Shown piece after piece: positions 6,707 through 13,599 of a stretch of DNA of 20,036 nt (positions within the stretch are counted from its first letter, which is position 1; each line of letters opens with the position of its first letter). The notes below the pieces were generated by a model. The model saw only the letters and a program-made list of their open reading frames with translations, ran no database searches and was not told the origin of the DNA. This DNA is from JAGGZI01 sp964399605. GTDB taxonomy: Archaea; Aenigmatarchaeota; Aenigmatarchaeia; PWEA01; JAGHBM01. The position numbers were made by a program, and so were the translations under genes. The stretch is taken from assembly GCA_964399605.1 (NCBI GenBank), contig CAYNRH010000013.1:1-20036 (forward strand), read 5' to 3'.

Positions 6707-6873
6707 CATAAATAAAAAACTATTCTGTTAAGAAACCAAAGTTTAAACAAAAATGGAATTGATGCAAAAAACATTGTCTCCCAAAAAAGATTCATATATG
6801 TAGTATAAAGTGCAATTACAAAAAAGGAAGCAGGAATAATAGTAAATCCCACCAAATCTTCAGAATTTAGCAT
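6706..6873 (-). CDS. Small two-helix membrane protein (55 residues)
   Basis: The ORF runs from an ATG at 6873 to a TGA at 6706. It begins MLNSEDLVGFTIIPASFFVI and ends FLNRIVFYL, with two hydrophobic segments (about residues 8-25 and 34-52) joined by a short polar turn. There is no Shine-Dalgarno, but an AT-rich TTTAAAATTAAAG box on the minus strand is centred about 27 nt upstream, matching the leaderless pattern elsewhere in the window. I do not recognise the family. It could be a chance ORF in AT-rich DNA, but the clean promoter spacing and balanced composition favour a real gene. Confidence 0.5.
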   Translation of the reverse strand: MLNSEDLVGFTIIPASFFVIALYTTYMNLFWETMFFASIPFLFKLWFLNRIVFYL

Positions 6874-6880
6874 ACGAATA

Positions 6881-6906
6881 TTTTAAATATATCTTTAATT
6901 TTAAAT
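6881..6906. promoter_or_regulatory. Divergent TATA boxes, small membrane protein / Thr-linker secreted protein
   Basis: TTTTAAATATA (6881-6891, plus) is centred 27 nt before the ATG at 6913. AAAATTAAAG (minus, about 6894-6906) is centred about 27 nt before the ATG at 6873. Both spacings fit leaderless transcripts. The two start codons are 39 nt apart. Confidence 0.45.
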
Positions 6907-6912
6907 CTAACT

Positions 6913-7908
6913 ATGACAAAGAAAAATATGTATTTAGGACTGTTTAGCATAATATCTGTTTTATTATTTTTATCTTTGATTTCCGTAACATATGCAAACC
7001 AAAGCTGGCATAGTACCATAGCGTATAAATGTTCAGTTTGCTGTGATCCGGAGAAACCTGTTACAATTAGCTTATGGACAAGAAATTTTGAAAATAATAA
7101 TATGACTGTAGACGCTATAAAATTAGTTTCTTCTTCTGATGATATATTTGCTACAAAGGGAGAAATAGACGGTTTTGGTACTTCTATAACTGGCCCTGAT
7201 GGGGGAAAAACATTTAAAATAGATACAACTTGGCCTGATACAGGTTATGATTATATAAAATATAAGGCATGTTTTTATATAATAGATTGGCCTGGCCATT
7301 CAGAAAAGTGGTATTGCACTGATTATGTTACTAAGAAATATGAAGGTAATTACGAATGCCAATCTGATAATGATTGTGAGGACTTTGAGTATTGTGACAT
7401 CTCGGGGTGTGTTTCAGAGTGCAAGCCCGTAGTACAAGAAAGTGCCTGCGGTCACATTGATAATCATAGATGGATTAATTATGAATGCTGTTCAGATTCA
7501 GATTGTCAAGTTAATTATATTTGTAAACAACATGAATGTATAGAAGTAGCTGTAAAAACCACCACTTCAACAACAACCACTACAACATCTACTACAACCA
7601 GTTCAACTACAACAAGTAGTACTCTAAATACTATATCAGAAACCGTCTGTGAAGGTTGTTTATATGAAGGAAATTGCTTAGGTTATGGCACTAGAATTTT
7701 AAAAGATAATACACCATTATATTGTGACCTAAATAAAGAGATTAAGATACAAAAAGAAGTTGATGAAATTTGCAAAAATAATTACGAGTGCAAGAGTAAT
7801 CTCTGTTCTGATGGAACTTGTTATAACATAAGAGAAGAAATTCAAGAGACAAAGGGATTACTTCAAATTATAATTCATTTCTTGAAATCTTTGTTTGGTC
7901 TGGTTTAA
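6913..7908 (+). CDS. Cys-rich secreted protein with Thr/Ser-rich linker
   Basis: The protein has 331 residues. Residues 1-28 are a signal peptide (two Lys, then LGLFSIISVLLFLSLISVTYA). Residues about 30-150 look like a beta-sandwich domain with several Cys. Residues about 151-212 form two Cys-rich repeats of the CxSDxDCxxxxxCxxxxC type. Residues about 215-237 are almost pure Thr and Ser, a probable O-glycosylated linker. A second Cys-rich segment follows at about 243-305. The last 17 residues are a short hydrophobic tail (LLQIIIHFLKSLFGLV), which may embed in or pair at the membrane. It is probably a surface-attached protein, with disulphides formed outside the cell. Function unknown. Its Cys-rich repeats resemble those of the large protein at the left edge. 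Confidence 0.85.
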   Translation: MTKKNMYLGLFSIISVLLFLSLISVTYANQSWHSTIAYKCSVCCDPEKPVTISLWTRNFENNNMTVDAIKLVSSSDDIFATKGEIDGFGTSITGPDGGKTFKIDTTWPDTGYDYIKYKACFYIIDWPGHSEKWYCTDYVTKKYEGNYECQSDNDCEDFEYCDISGCVSECKPVVQESACGHIDNHRWINYECCSDSDCQVNYICKQHECIEVAVKTTTSTTTTTTSTTTSSTTTSSTLNTISETVCEGCLYEGNCLGYGTRILKDNTPLYCDLNKEIKIQKEVDEICKNNYECKSNLCSDGTCYNIREEIQETKGLLQIIIHFLKSLFGLV

Positions 7909-8011
7909 AACTTCTCGAAGGAAAACGAATGATCATAAGATATGGTTACTAATGGTAAGAGAATATATACAAAATCACGGACTTAGAGAGATACACTCTT
8001 GAACAAATTGA

Positions 8012-8227
8012 CAGCCACAAGGCATAATTGTTGCAGTTGCTTTAGGATTATTTGCATATTCTTTGGTTAGCATTTTTGTTAATGTTTTTCAGATGTATAA
8101 ACTTTATCCATTTGCACTTGGAGTAATTAATTCAATAGTTTTTTATATGTTGAAGTATTTTTTTAGAAAAAGAGGGAGTGCTAATTGCATGATGGAGCCT
8201 CTGGTGGGAAACTTAGCACCTCTCTAA
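8012..8227 (+). pseudogene. Possible remnant of a small membrane protein
   Basis: This open frame (8012-8227) encodes two strongly hydrophobic segments (GIIVAVALGLFAYSLVSIFV, then ALGVINSIVFYML) and a basic KYFFRKRG end, but it has no usable start: a TGA precedes it and the first ATG falls between the helices. Its 3' end runs into the tRNA-Thr gene. The layout resembles the 55-residue two-helix protein at 6706-6873. The rest of the 7909-8192 gap holds nothing I can identify. Confidence 0.35.
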
Positions 8228-8297
8228 TTTTTGCCGAAGGCCAAGACGCTTTTCTTTGGGTGACCGTCAGCCTTTCTTTTGCAAAAGAAAGGGTACG
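8210..8297 (-). other. tRNA-Thr intron 2 (T-loop, 59/60), 88 nt
   Basis: This intron separates TTCAAA from T60-CCCAC. The bulge-helix-bulge is imperfect: exon TTCA with intron TAAG has one mismatch, with bulges AA^C and TT^T. The intron holds a perfect 22-nt inverted repeat (plus 8271-8292) and further short stems (CCAA/TTGG, GCC/GGC around TTC). It sits at the same position as tRNA-Pro intron 4. Confidence 0.8.
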
Positions 8298-8319
8298 TTT
8301 GAACCCACGACCTCGTGCT

Positions 8320-8330
8320 TTTTGTTTTCA
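8320..8330 (-). other. tRNA-Thr intron 1 (anticodon loop, 37/38), 11 nt
   Basis: TGAAAACAAAA lies between A37 and A38. Eleven nucleotides is about the lower size limit known for archaeal tRNA introns. Pairing around the cut sites is poor, so the exact ends could shift by one base. Confidence 0.75.
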
Positions 8331-8395
8331 TACCAAGCACGCGCTCTACCACTGAGCTACAGAGGCATTTTACAATAGATAAAAAATAGAGGTTG

Positions 8396-8406
8396 TTTTA
8401 TTTAAA
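8396..8406 (-). promoter_or_regulatory. TATA-like box for tRNA-Thr
   Basis: The minus-strand sequence ATTTAAATAAA is centred about 35 nt before the mature tRNA 5' end, which would leave a leader of about 10 nt for RNase P to remove. Confidence 0.4.
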
Positions 8407-8425
8407 TTATTCTCTTGACAGGGAA

Positions 8426-8436
8426 AGTATAAATAG
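8426..8436 (+). promoter_or_regulatory. TATA box for the 258-residue protein
   Basis: AGTATAAATAG is centred 29 nt before the ATG at 8460. It is the clearest TATA box in the window. Confidence 0.6.
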
Positions 8437-8459
8437 TTTCACTTCTAAAAAATGGTAAT

Positions 8460-9236
8460 ATGAAGATGGGAAATTATGCATTTAATGAAGTAAATGGCCT
8501 ATCGGAAGCTGTGTTAGAGTGTGAAGGCAACATTTTAAATTATTCAACTGATGCGCCTTGCCTAAAGAAACCTTTCATGAATTCTTTGATGAATATTGCA
8601 TATGGAACATTTTATGTGTTGGACGAAAAGCCAACTATAGTAATGGAGAACAAAGATGACAAAATAGGCGGTAAAATAAAAAGTGAAATTACCTATGATG
8701 GAAGAGAGTATGAAATATGTAACGAAGGTGCCATTATCTTGGGGCACGCACTTGACATACCAATAGATGTTAATGTTAAACCGCTGGCATATTCTCCACA
8801 TCCCATAAATAAAAACCCCCCATTTAAACCAAGAGTAGTTGATTCTCTGAAGGAAAGAAAATATAAAGAATTTAGACCAGATGAAATAGAAGTAATTATC
8901 GAAGCATCATTACTTGAAATAATAAATGGAGAACCTCCAGATATAGATATAAATATGTTCTTCTCAAGGCGCAAAAAACATTTTGCATCTGAAATAGCTC
9001 CATGTAAATTAACAAAAGAATTAAGTGGAATTAGGGAAAAAGAGAATGTATCGGATAATATATATGTTGACTTAAAAAAGTCAGAAATTGAAATCCCACG
9101 CAGAAAAATATATGAAATAGAAAAAAGTTTTATAAAATTCTCTAAAGGAGAAAAAGAAATAATTGTAGAGTCTGATTCTGCACTTTTATTTGGTTCTATG
9201 ACCAATAACACAGAAGTCCGCGGGAGATTTATTTAG
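8460..9236 (+). CDS. Uncharacterised soluble protein
   Basis: The protein has 258 residues with no signal peptide or membrane segment. I do not recognise it. A beta-rich N-terminal part (about 1-110) includes a KIGGKIKSEITYDGREYEIC stretch. A Pro-rich turn follows (SPHPINKNPPFKPR, about 118-131). The C-terminal part is charged and mixed helix/strand. The TATA box lies 29 nt upstream and there is no Shine-Dalgarno, so it is probably leaderless. Its end overlaps the end of the zinc-ribbon gene on the other strand by 8 nt, so the two may form antisense-overlapping 3' ends. Confidence 0.8.
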   Translation: MKMGNYAFNEVNGLSEAVLECEGNILNYSTDAPCLKKPFMNSLMNIAYGTFYVLDEKPTIVMENKDDKIGGKIKSEITYDGREYEICNEGAIILGHALDIPIDVNVKPLAYSPHPINKNPPFKPRVVDSLKERKYKEFRPDEIEVIIEASLLEIINGEPPDIDINMFFSRRKKHFASEIAPCKLTKELSGIREKENVSDNIYVDLKKSEIEIPRRKIYEIEKSFIKFSKGEKEIIVESDSALLFGSMTNNTEVRGRFI

Positions 9237-9516
9237 TTTTCTTTTTTATCTGGTCTTTCAGCCTTGGAACCCTTATTAACTGTCCGCAGTTTTGGCACTT
9301 CACAGAGAAGGGGCGCTTCCATGGCTTTTCCTCATAAAATTCCTTACCGCACTTTGGGCAGTGATATTCCACGCGGGCTATTCCGTCATCAAGAACAAGA
9401 ACCCTGATTTCACCAACCTTCTCCTCTTTTTCATTTTCCAAATCCCGCCATGTATGATAAGCAAAAGATTTTACATTACTGTCTTTTATGAACTTTGTTA
9501 TTTTTGTCAGCCACAT
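9229..9516 (-). CDS. Small archaeal zinc-ribbon protein
   Basis: The protein has 95 residues from the ATG at 9516 (MWLTKITKFIKD). An in-frame GTG at 9525 would add three residues. The ATG is preferred because GTGAT precedes it as a weak Shine-Dalgarno and a TATA-like CTTTATATA lies about 25 nt upstream. A beta-rich segment (EIRVLVLDDGIARVEYHC) leads into one zinc ribbon with two pairs of Cys (CPKC and CQNC, about 18 residues apart), followed by a basic tail ending KKKTK. This suggests a nucleic-acid or ribosome-associated role, but no function is assigned. Confidence 0.8.
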   Translation of the reverse strand: MWLTKITKFIKDSNVKSFAYHTWRDLENEKEEKVGEIRVLVLDDGIARVEYHCPKCGKEFYEEKPWKRPFSVKCQNCGQLIRVPRLKDQIKKKTK

Positions 9517-9550
9517 ATTAATCACTTATACCGAGAGATATATAAAGAGA

Positions 9551-10387
9551 CTAAAATATAGCCCCTAAAAGAAAAGCCAAGAGAGATATCAACATCCCAT
9601 ATTTCATTAATCTATGTATTCTCTCTGGAGGAGTTTCCCTTTCATTCCATATTATTGAAAATATGAACAGGACTACTCCTATTGACACAACAAGAAGATA
9701 AATTTCATCCAAAACTTTTAAAAGGTATGGCAACGGCGCCAGAATAACTGCAATGGCAAGCAATACCGATGCTATTTTTCTCGCAGTCTTCTCACCATAG
9801 ACAATTGGAATTGACTTCACCTTTCCAAACCTGTCTGCCCTCATGTCCTCTATCGTTTTTATGATTTCCCTTGACATGTTTGTAAAGAATGCAAGCATAA
9901 AAAGTATGAACAATCCCAAAAGATTTCCCATCTGATAAAACACAATTCCACCGAAAAGGAAAGACGATGCAACAAGGTAACTCACAATAATATGTCCTAC
10001 TACTGTAACTTTCTTGAAATGGTATGAGTAAGCCATGAGAAGTATTGAATTAATTAGGGCAAGAATAAAACAATAAATGTTTATGAAAAGTGATATGTAA
10101 ACACCAACTGCAAAAAGCACCAAAGAAAATATAAGAGCAGCGTTTACCGAAATTCTTCCAGAAGGAATCGGCCTGTGTGGCTTGCTTAATGTATCTATTC
10201 CCCTGTCAAAATAATCATTTATTGCCATACCTCCCCCAGAAATCAAAAAAGTTGCGATTATCGCAAGGTAAAGATAAGATGAGCCAAGAACATCTGTCCC
10301 TGCAACTATGCATGCGCCTATCAAAACTGCCAGCGCTGCCATAAAACTGTTTAAGGGCCTCATTAATTCAAAAAAATGCTTAACCAC
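9551..10387 (-). CDS. UbiA-family prenyltransferase, probably digeranylgeranylglyceryl phosphate synthase
   Basis: The protein has 278 residues with about eight or nine membrane helices. The first Asp-rich motif is NDYFDRGIDTLSKPHRPIPSGRIS (about residues 56-79, NDxxDxxxD), binding the Mg-diphosphate. The second is EDMRADRFGKVKSIPIVYG (about 177-195). Archaeal UbiA proteins with this layout add the second geranylgeranyl chain to geranylgeranylglyceryl phosphate in membrane lipid synthesis, and this is the most likely role. Other UbiA substrates (quinone, haem) are possible but less usual in an organism of this type. Start is GTG, with GGTGTGATGA upstream and a TATA box centred about 37 nt away. 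The motif sequence is described over its positions; key residues are N56, D57, D60 and D64 approximately. Confidence 0.85.
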   Translation of the reverse strand: MVKHFFELMRPLNSFMAALAVLIGACIVAGTDVLGSSYLYLAIIATFLISGGGMAINDYFDRGIDTLSKPHRPIPSGRISVNAALIFSLVLFAVGVYISLFINIYCFILALINSILLMAYSYHFKKVTVVGHIIVSYLVASSFLFGGIVFYQMGNLLGLFILFMLAFFTNMSREIIKTIEDMRADRFGKVKSIPIVYGEKTARKIASVLLAIAVILAPLPYLLKVLDEIYLLVVSIGVVLFIFSIIWNERETPPERIHRLMKYGMLISLLAFLLGAIF

Positions 10388-10417
10388 TCATCACACCCAC
10401 ACTAAAAATTGATGATT

Positions 10418-10431
10418 TTTATATTTAAAAG
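10418..10431 (-). promoter_or_regulatory. TATA box for the prenyltransferase
   Basis: The minus-strand sequence TTTTAAATATAAAA is centred about 37 nt before the GTG at 10387, leaving a short leader with a Shine-Dalgarno-like GGTG. Confidence 0.5.
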
Positions 10432-10440
10432 TTAAATGGT

Positions 10441-10611
10441 TTAACCCCTGGATTCCTTACTCTTCAGCCTAAGTTTCTTTGAACCACACTTCCTGCATTT
10501 TACCTTTCCAGCCCTAACTTTTGCTGGATTTGCCCTTATCTTGGCATTGCAGTTCATGCAGATGAAAACCCTGTCAAACAAACGTGTCTTTGCAACTTCA
10601 CTCTTAACCAT
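10441..10611 (-). CDS. rpl40e: Large ribosomal subunit protein eL40
   Basis: The protein has 56 residues: MVKSEVAKTRLFDRVFICMN, then CNAKIRANPAKVRAGKVKCR and KCGSKKLRLKSK. The CxxC...CxxC zinc ribbon (Cys18, Cys21, Cys39, Cys42) and the basic composition match archaeal eL40, which lacks the ubiquitin fusion of eukaryotes. AGGTGG sits 5-6 nt before the ATG, and a TATA box lies about 39 nt upstream. It is a separate transcript between the prenyltransferase and HtpX. Confidence 0.92.
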   Translation of the reverse strand: MVKSEVAKTRLFDRVFICMNCNAKIRANPAKVRAGKVKCRKCGSKKLRLKSKESRG

Positions 10612-10643
10612 AAAATCCACCTTTAGTGAGATTAGGTACCTTT

Positions 10644-10656
10644 TAATTTAAATACC
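10644..10656 (-). promoter_or_regulatory. TATA box for eL40
   Basis: The minus-strand sequence GGTATTTAAATTA is centred about 39 nt before the eL40 ATG, the spacing typical of the Shine-Dalgarno-led genes in this window. Confidence 0.5.
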
Positions 10657-10662
10657 TTTGCC

Positions 10663-11478
10663 TTAAATCTTCATGCTCTTCAACCTCTTTATTCTCTCTT
10701 CTATTGGTGGATGAGTAGAAAAGAGCATCGCAAATCCCTTAGCGCTTAGTGGGTTTACTATGAAAAGATGTGAAGTTGAGGGATTTATGTTTAGCGGCCT
10801 CTTCTGTGCTATGTTATGAATTTTTTCAAGCGCTGACGCCAATCCCAAAGGATTTTTTGTTAGCCTTGCTCCAGATTCATCCGCAAGATATTCTCTAGAC
10901 CTGCTTATTGCCATCCTAATCATGCCCGCAGCTAATGGCGCAAAAATCACCATAAATAAACCTCCAAACCCGTTTCTATCTCTATCAAAAAGAAATGCAT
11001 AGGAAACCCATGTTATTGCACCAGCGATAGTTGCTGCCATTGTTTGAATCAAAGTATCTCTGTGCTTTATATGAGATATTTCGTGTGAAAGAACACCTTC
11101 TATCTCTTGGGGCTTCAGGTATTCTAAAAGTCCTGAAGTAACTGCAACCGCTGAGTGTTCTGGATTTCTCCCTGTAGCAAAGGCATTCGGAACATTTGTC
11201 TTAACAAGATAAATTCTTGGTTTTGGAATCTTTGCCTCGTCGCTTAGTTTATTCACAATCTGATGAATCATTATATTATCAGCGGGTGTTATCTCCTTTG
11301 CTCCATACATCGCCAAAACGATTTTGTCAGAGTACCAGTAAGAAAAAAAGTTCAGGAAAAAAGAAAAAATTAAAGCGAAAAGAGTACCATTAAACCCACC
11401 CAGAAGATAACCTATACCAAGAAGTATCCCCGTCAGTAATCCCATCAAACCGAATGTCTTGAAAATATTTTTCCACAT
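10663..11478 (-). CDS. htpX: HtpX-type membrane metalloprotease (M48)
   Basis: The protein has 271 residues. Two N-terminal membrane helices (about 8-28 and 31-48) precede the catalytic domain. HEISH at 132-136 is the zinc site with catalytic Glu133, and SRSREYLAD supplies the third ligand Glu at about 196. Further hydrophobic helices lie at about 147-165 and 172-190. Length and order match bacterial and archaeal HtpX, which degrades damaged membrane proteins. Its ATG abuts the TGA of the adenylate kinase gene with no gap, so the two are co-transcribed and probably coupled. Confidence 0.93.
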   Translation of the reverse strand: MWKNIFKTFGLMGLLTGILLGIGYLLGGFNGTLFALIFSFFLNFFSYWYSDKIVLAMYGAKEITPADNIMIHQIVNKLSDEAKIPKPRIYLVKTNVPNAFATGRNPEHSAVAVTSGLLEYLKPQEIEGVLSHEISHIKHRDTLIQTMAATIAGAITWVSYAFLFDRDRNGFGGLFMVIFAPLAAGMIRMAISRSREYLADESGARLTKNPLGLASALEKIHNIAQKRPLNINPSTSHLFIVNPLSAKGFAMLFSTHPPIEERIKRLKSMKI

Positions 11479-11988
11479 TCAAACACCTGCAAAATCTTCC
11501 ATCCAGTCTATATTTTTATGGGTGAAATTTCTTTTCTCTATTAATTTTTTTATTATTTTGGCAACAACTTCCGGTGTTTTGCTGGTTGTGTCTATCTCTA
11601 TGACTTTTTGTTTTTCCTCTTCGGCGTCAAACACACAAACGCCAAGAACCTCGGCTTCCACATTCTCTTCAACCTTTTTAGGCAGCCATCCTTTTTTCTT
11701 CAACCTCTCTCTCAGGACATCAGGCCTTGTCCTCAACACAACAACCAGGTCCACAGGAACAAAGTGCGAGAGGTGTCCGTCTATTACTACATTATCTGGA
11801 ACACTAACATTTTTTAGCCTGTCGCTGTCAATTATCTTGGAATTTCTCTCCTTGTCAACTCCTATGATATATCCCTTTTCTTCTGCAAGCTTGTTCAATC
11901 CTATGTATTCGTAGTTGAGAATTTTAGATAACTCTTTAGAAACTTCTGTTTTTCCTGTCCCAGGCGTTCCAGAAACAGCGATTTTCAT
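11479..11988 (-). CDS. AK6/Fap7-type adenylate kinase
   Basis: The protein has 169 residues. The P-loop GTPGTGKT is at 7-14, the SVPDNVVIDGHLSHFVP segment carries the DGHxxH motif of the AK6/Fap7 family, and RPDVLRERLKKKGW forms the lid region. Family members have adenylate kinase/ATPase activity and help the last steps of small-subunit rRNA maturation through uS11. The single short lid and the DGHLSH motif separate it from ordinary Adk. A TATA box lies about 52 nt upstream and AAAGGT about 8 nt before the ATG. It heads the AK6-htpX operon. Confidence 0.92.
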   Translation of the reverse strand: MKIAVSGTPGTGKTEVSKELSKILNYEYIGLNKLAEEKGYIIGVDKERNSKIIDSDRLKNVSVPDNVVIDGHLSHFVPVDLVVVLRTRPDVLRERLKKKGWLPKKVEENVEAEVLGVCVFDAEEEKQKVIEIDTTSKTPEVVAKIIKKLIEKRNFTHKNIDWMEDFAGV

Positions 11989-12034
11989 TGGATATTACCT
12001 TTATTCTAGACTATTCATTAATTGTGTGTTTTTA

Positions 12035-12069
12035 ATTTATAAATATTTTCTTCATAAAACTTTATATAG
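12035..12069. promoter_or_regulatory. Divergent promoter region, AK6 / 163-residue protein
   Basis: The minus-strand TATTTATAAAT (12035-12045) lies about 52 nt before the AK6 ATG. The plus-strand TTTATATAG (12061-12069) is centred about 29 nt before the ATG at 12094. A second A/T box (CTTATAAATAG, 12076-12086) is too close to that start to act as its main TATA box. Confidence 0.45.
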
Positions 12070-12093
12070 TAATTACTTATAAATAGTGATATT

Positions 12094-12585
12094 ATGAATG
12101 ATTTAAAATTCTATGTTTCTAAGGCCGAAAAAGAAATAGAAGATGGAAATATAAGAATGGCAGAAGAATATTTAGGCGAAGCTAGAGAAATTTTTGAAGA
12201 AATGAAAGAAAAACCAACAAAAGAATTTAAAGAACTTGAAAGAAAAGTTTATGGCGCTGAGTTTGAAGAACTGGAAGAAAGGATTAAATTTAATACTGAA
12301 AAATATCAGAAAGAGATGAAGGAAAGTGAAGAACCCTTCTATGTTGAATTAGTTAGTGACTTGGAAAGAATGGAAGAAATAAGTGAAAAAGCCGGGAAAC
12401 AAATCCCTCCCCGTTTTTACAAAATTTATGAAATAGCATCCGAAGAATTGTTAAAGATTCCCTTTAATAAATTAAAAATAGAAGGATTAGAAGGCATATC
12501 GAATGTACCAGTAGACCTGTATGAACTTGGAGAAAAGTGGCAGAAAAAATATGAAGAAAAAAGAAAAGAATACCCATGGATTTGA
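12094..12585 (+). CDS. Uncharacterised all-helical acidic protein
   Basis: The protein has 163 residues, almost entirely charged and predicted helical, with a Glu/Lys-rich pattern (KAEKEIEDGNIRMAEEYLGE resembles a TPR-like helix pair near the N-terminus). There is no signal peptide, membrane helix or Cys. It is probably leaderless, with a TATA box 29 nt upstream and no Shine-Dalgarno. It may be a helical adaptor. Function unknown. Confidence 0.78.
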   Translation: MNDLKFYVSKAEKEIEDGNIRMAEEYLGEAREIFEEMKEKPTKEFKELERKVYGAEFEELEERIKFNTEKYQKEMKESEEPFYVELVSDLERMEEISEKAGKQIPPRFYKIYEIASEELLKIPFNKLKIEGLEGISNVPVDLYELGEKWQKKYEEKRKEYPWI

Positions 12586-12602
12586 AGGGGATAATTCTTT
12601 AT

Positions 12603-12612
12603 TTTTATAAAT
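12603..12612 (+). promoter_or_regulatory. TATA box for the RFC small subunit
   Basis: TTTATAAATA is centred about 37 nt before the ATG at 12644. The remaining leader contains AGGTGAGG as Shine-Dalgarno. Confidence 0.55.
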
Positions 12613-12643
12613 AATGATTACTTAATATTGTTAAGGTGAGGAA

Positions 12644-13597
12644 ATGACCCTGGAAGTGTGGACAGAAAAATACAGGCCCAAAAAACTTGATGAAGTTGTT
12701 AATCAGGAGGAGATTGTAGAAAGGCTAAAGGCCTTTGTTAAGAATCAAAACATTCCAAACATGCTTTTTGCTGGCCCGGCTGGTGTAGGAAAAACCACAT
12801 GCTCACTTGCCATTGCACACGAACTGTATGGCGATGGATGGAAACAAAATTATCTTGAAACCAACGCATCAGATGAAAGGGGCATAGACACCATAAGGCA
12901 TAAAATAAAGGATTTCGCAAGGACAAAACCGATTGGCAATGTTCCGTTCAAGGTTGCTGTTTTAGATGAAGCAGATGCACTGACGCCAGAGGCACAGCAG
13001 GCATTGAGAAGGACTATGGAAAATTATACACACACATGCAGATTCATTCTAATAGCAAATTACTCTTCAAGAATAATAGACCCTATACAGAGCCGTTGCA
13101 CAGTTTTCAGGTTCTCCTCTCTGGACAAGGAAAAGGCAAAGAAATATTTGAAGCATATAGCAGAGAAGGAAAAGCTTAACATAGACGACAAGGCATTCGA
13201 TGTGATATTATATTTATCAGAAGGTGATATGAGAAGGTCAATAAACCTCCTGCAGGCATCTGCCGCCATGGGCAAAAAAATTACGGAAAAAACTATTTAC
13301 GATGTTGCCGCGCAGGCAAAGCCCACGGACATAAAGGAAATGCTTGAGCTTGCACTCAAAGGAAAATTTATGGAGGCAAGAAAAAAACTTTACGACCTGC
13401 TGATAAACCAGGGCATAGCCGGAGAGGATATAGTCAAGGAAATCCACCGCCAGATTTACGACCTGGAAACATCAGAAGAGGAAAAAATTGAAATAATAGA
13501 GAAGCTTGGCGAATATGAATTTAGGATGAACCAGGGTGGGGAGCCAATGATACAGCTGGAAGCATTGCTGGCTCAGATATCGGCAATGAAGAAATAA
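12644..13597 (+). CDS. rfcS: Replication factor C small subunit
   Basis: The protein has 317 residues, normal for the family. It starts TEKYRPKKLDEVVNQEE (RFC box II). Walker A GPAGVGKT is at 44-51, Walker B DEAD at 108-111, the SRC arginine-finger motif at 150-152, and sensor 2 in GDMRRSINLLQ. The C-terminal helical collar domain is present. With the large subunit it loads the PCNA clamp. No intein interrupts the Walker A region, although archaeal rfcS genes often carry one there. It ends 2 nt from the convergent uS2 stop. Confidence 0.96.
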   Translation: MTLEVWTEKYRPKKLDEVVNQEEIVERLKAFVKNQNIPNMLFAGPAGVGKTTCSLAIAHELYGDGWKQNYLETNASDERGIDTIRHKIKDFARTKPIGNVPFKVAVLDEADALTPEAQQALRRTMENYTHTCRFILIANYSSRIIDPIQSRCTVFRFSSLDKEKAKKYLKHIAEKEKLNIDDKAFDVILYLSEGDMRRSINLLQASAAMGKKITEKTIYDVAAQAKPTDIKEMLELALKGKFMEARKKLYDLLINQGIAGEDIVKEIHRQIYDLETSEEEKIEIIEKLGEYEFRMNQGGEPMIQLEALLAQISAMKK

Positions 13598-13599
13598 CT

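Larger units (their letters stand above)
8193..8366 (-). tRNA. tRNA-Thr(GGU) with two introns
   Basis: On the minus strand, acceptor GCCTCTG (from 8366) pairs with CAGAGGC, followed by discriminator T and encoded CCA (8195-8193). Exons: 8366-8331 (acceptor, TA, D-arm GCTCAGTGGTAGAGC, G26, CGTGC, TTGGTA), 8319-8298 (A38, GCACG, AGGTC, GTGGG, TTCAAA) and 8209-8193 (T60, CCCAC, acceptor, T, CCA). The anticodon is GGU (Thr). Anticodon stem CGTGC/GCACG and T-stem GTGGG/CCCAC pair fully. The introns are 11 nt in the anticodon loop and 88 nt in the T-loop. Without the second intron the gene would look like a truncated tRNA lacking its 3' half. Confidence 0.9.

Noticed and set aside
8460..9211. 172-codon minus-strand open frame opposite the 258-residue protein
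   Set aside because: It has the Ser/Phe/Ile-rich composition typical of an antisense shadow, and the plus-strand frame has the clear TATA box.
12644..13597. Possible intein in the RFC small subunit
   Set aside because: Walker A, Walker B and SRC motifs are continuous and the length is normal for an uninterrupted protein.
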